Below are positions 63,757 to 64,000 of a stretch of 64,000 nt of DNA, piece after piece; position 1 is the stretch's first letter, and every line of letters starts with the position of its first letter. The notes below the pieces were generated by a model that ran no database searches, was not told where the DNA came from, and saw only the letters and a list, made by a program, of their open reading frames with translations. Position numbers and translations under genes: made by a program. Source of the stretch: CAVUWL01 sp963787415 (GTDB lineage: Bacteria > Actinomycetota > Thermoleophilia > Solirubrobacterales > 70-9); NCBI GenBank assembly GCA_963787415.1, contig CAWBCO010000003.1:1004552-1068551 (forward strand), given 5' to 3'.

Positions 63757-64000
63757 TGTGAACACCTGAGAGGATCCGGGCCCTCCCAGAGGCTTGTGGT
63801 TCGTGACGTCCAAGCAAGGAGGACCCGGATGAAGGTTCACGGTAACGCTGCCCTCGGACGAGCGGGAAGGCTGGCGTTGGTGCAAAGCGATCGAGTCGGG
63901 GATGGTGTTGAGGGCGGCAGCTGCCGCCCTCAACGTCGCGCCCGCCACCGCCCATCGCTGGTGGCATCGCTGGCTCGCAGCCAATGAGGATGAGCGCTTC
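63757..64000 (+). mobile_element. IS481-family element, left end (cut by window edge)
   Basis: A TGTGAACACC sequence at 63757 is a plausible terminal inverted repeat, 72 bases before the transposase start. The right part of the element is outside the window, so the boundary cannot be confirmed. Confidence 0.55.
63829..64000 (+). pseudogene. IS481-family transposase N-terminus, frameshifted, partial
   Basis: ATG 63829 follows AAGGAGG. The first frame reads MKVHGNAALGRAGRLALVQ, the standard IS481 opening; one extra base in the CAAAG context (about 63883-63886) shifts the rest to another frame, AIESGMVLRAAAAALNVAPA then TAHRWWHRWLAA, a helix-turn-helix. The catalytic domain is beyond the window. 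Confidence 0.75.

Noticed and set aside
1..64000. CRISPR array, rRNA genes or prophage
   Set aside because: No regularly spaced repeats, rRNA sequence or phage structural genes were seen.

Overview
The window comes from a high-GC actinobacterium, most likely class Thermoleophilia, order Solirubrobacterales. Supporting signs are an actinobacterial integration host factor (mihF) next to gmk-rpoZ-coaBC, an rpsO-pnp-M16 peptidase-dapB-dapA-rnj-ftsK gene order, frequent ATGA/GTGA stop-start overlaps, near-leaderless promoters, short secreted proteins carrying the SVGTKQ(L/I)KNG motif, and giant secreted NHL/fibronectin-like proteins. The taxonomic call is inferred from gene content, not from a marker search.

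Positions 1-30168 are a dense housekeeping core, nearly all on the minus strand. Reading with transcription: rnz, then the pyrimidine operon pyrR-pyrB-pyrC-carA-carB-pyrKD, whose PyrR target overlaps the pyrR Shine-Dalgarno and where PyrK and PyrD are fused. Next come mihF-gmk-rpoZ-coaBC behind a strong near-leaderless promoter. A leader terminator then precedes the long operon rimP-nusA-infB-rbfA-nrnA-truB-ribF-rpsO-pnp-M16-dapB-dapA-rnj, which joins translation, RNA decay and lysine/diaminopimelate synthesis. ftsK enters at the left edge. The only plus-strand genes here are an OmpR-type response regulator and its histidine kinase (815-2976), closed by a strong terminator. RimP lacks its C-terminal domain, NusA carries an added Cys/His module plus an acidic tail, and ribF has a one-base frameshift.

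Positions 30169-43881 are accessory DNA: small lipoproteins, two collagen-like/SVGTKQ-type exported proteins, tiny membrane proteins, gene remnants (PASTA domain, a 70-codon fragment, an IS4-like transposase in several frames), and two IS3-family elements. The second IS3 element sits inside a decayed duplicate of the lipoprotein locus at 38.1 kb. A tRNA-Arg(CCG) is followed by the IS4-like remnant and an AbiEi/AbiEii toxin-antitoxin pair bracketed by degenerate direct repeats, then an excisionase-like regulator.

Positions 43882-62607 encode giant exported proteins: one lower-GC NHL/Fn3 protein on the plus strand, then five overlapping or abutting minus-strand genes (about 900-1500 residues each) built from NHL propellers, Fn3-like repeats, TolB/PD40-like propellers and a Cys-rich family I cannot name, nearly all ending in polybasic tails. 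This operon is the best candidate for an undescribed system. The right edge holds the start of an IS481-family element. Single-base frameshifts recur (ribF, both ORFs of the first IS3 copy, two giant genes, the IS481 ORF, the IS4-like remnant), so indel error in the assembly must be excluded before calling these genes dead. No rRNA or CRISPR array was seen.
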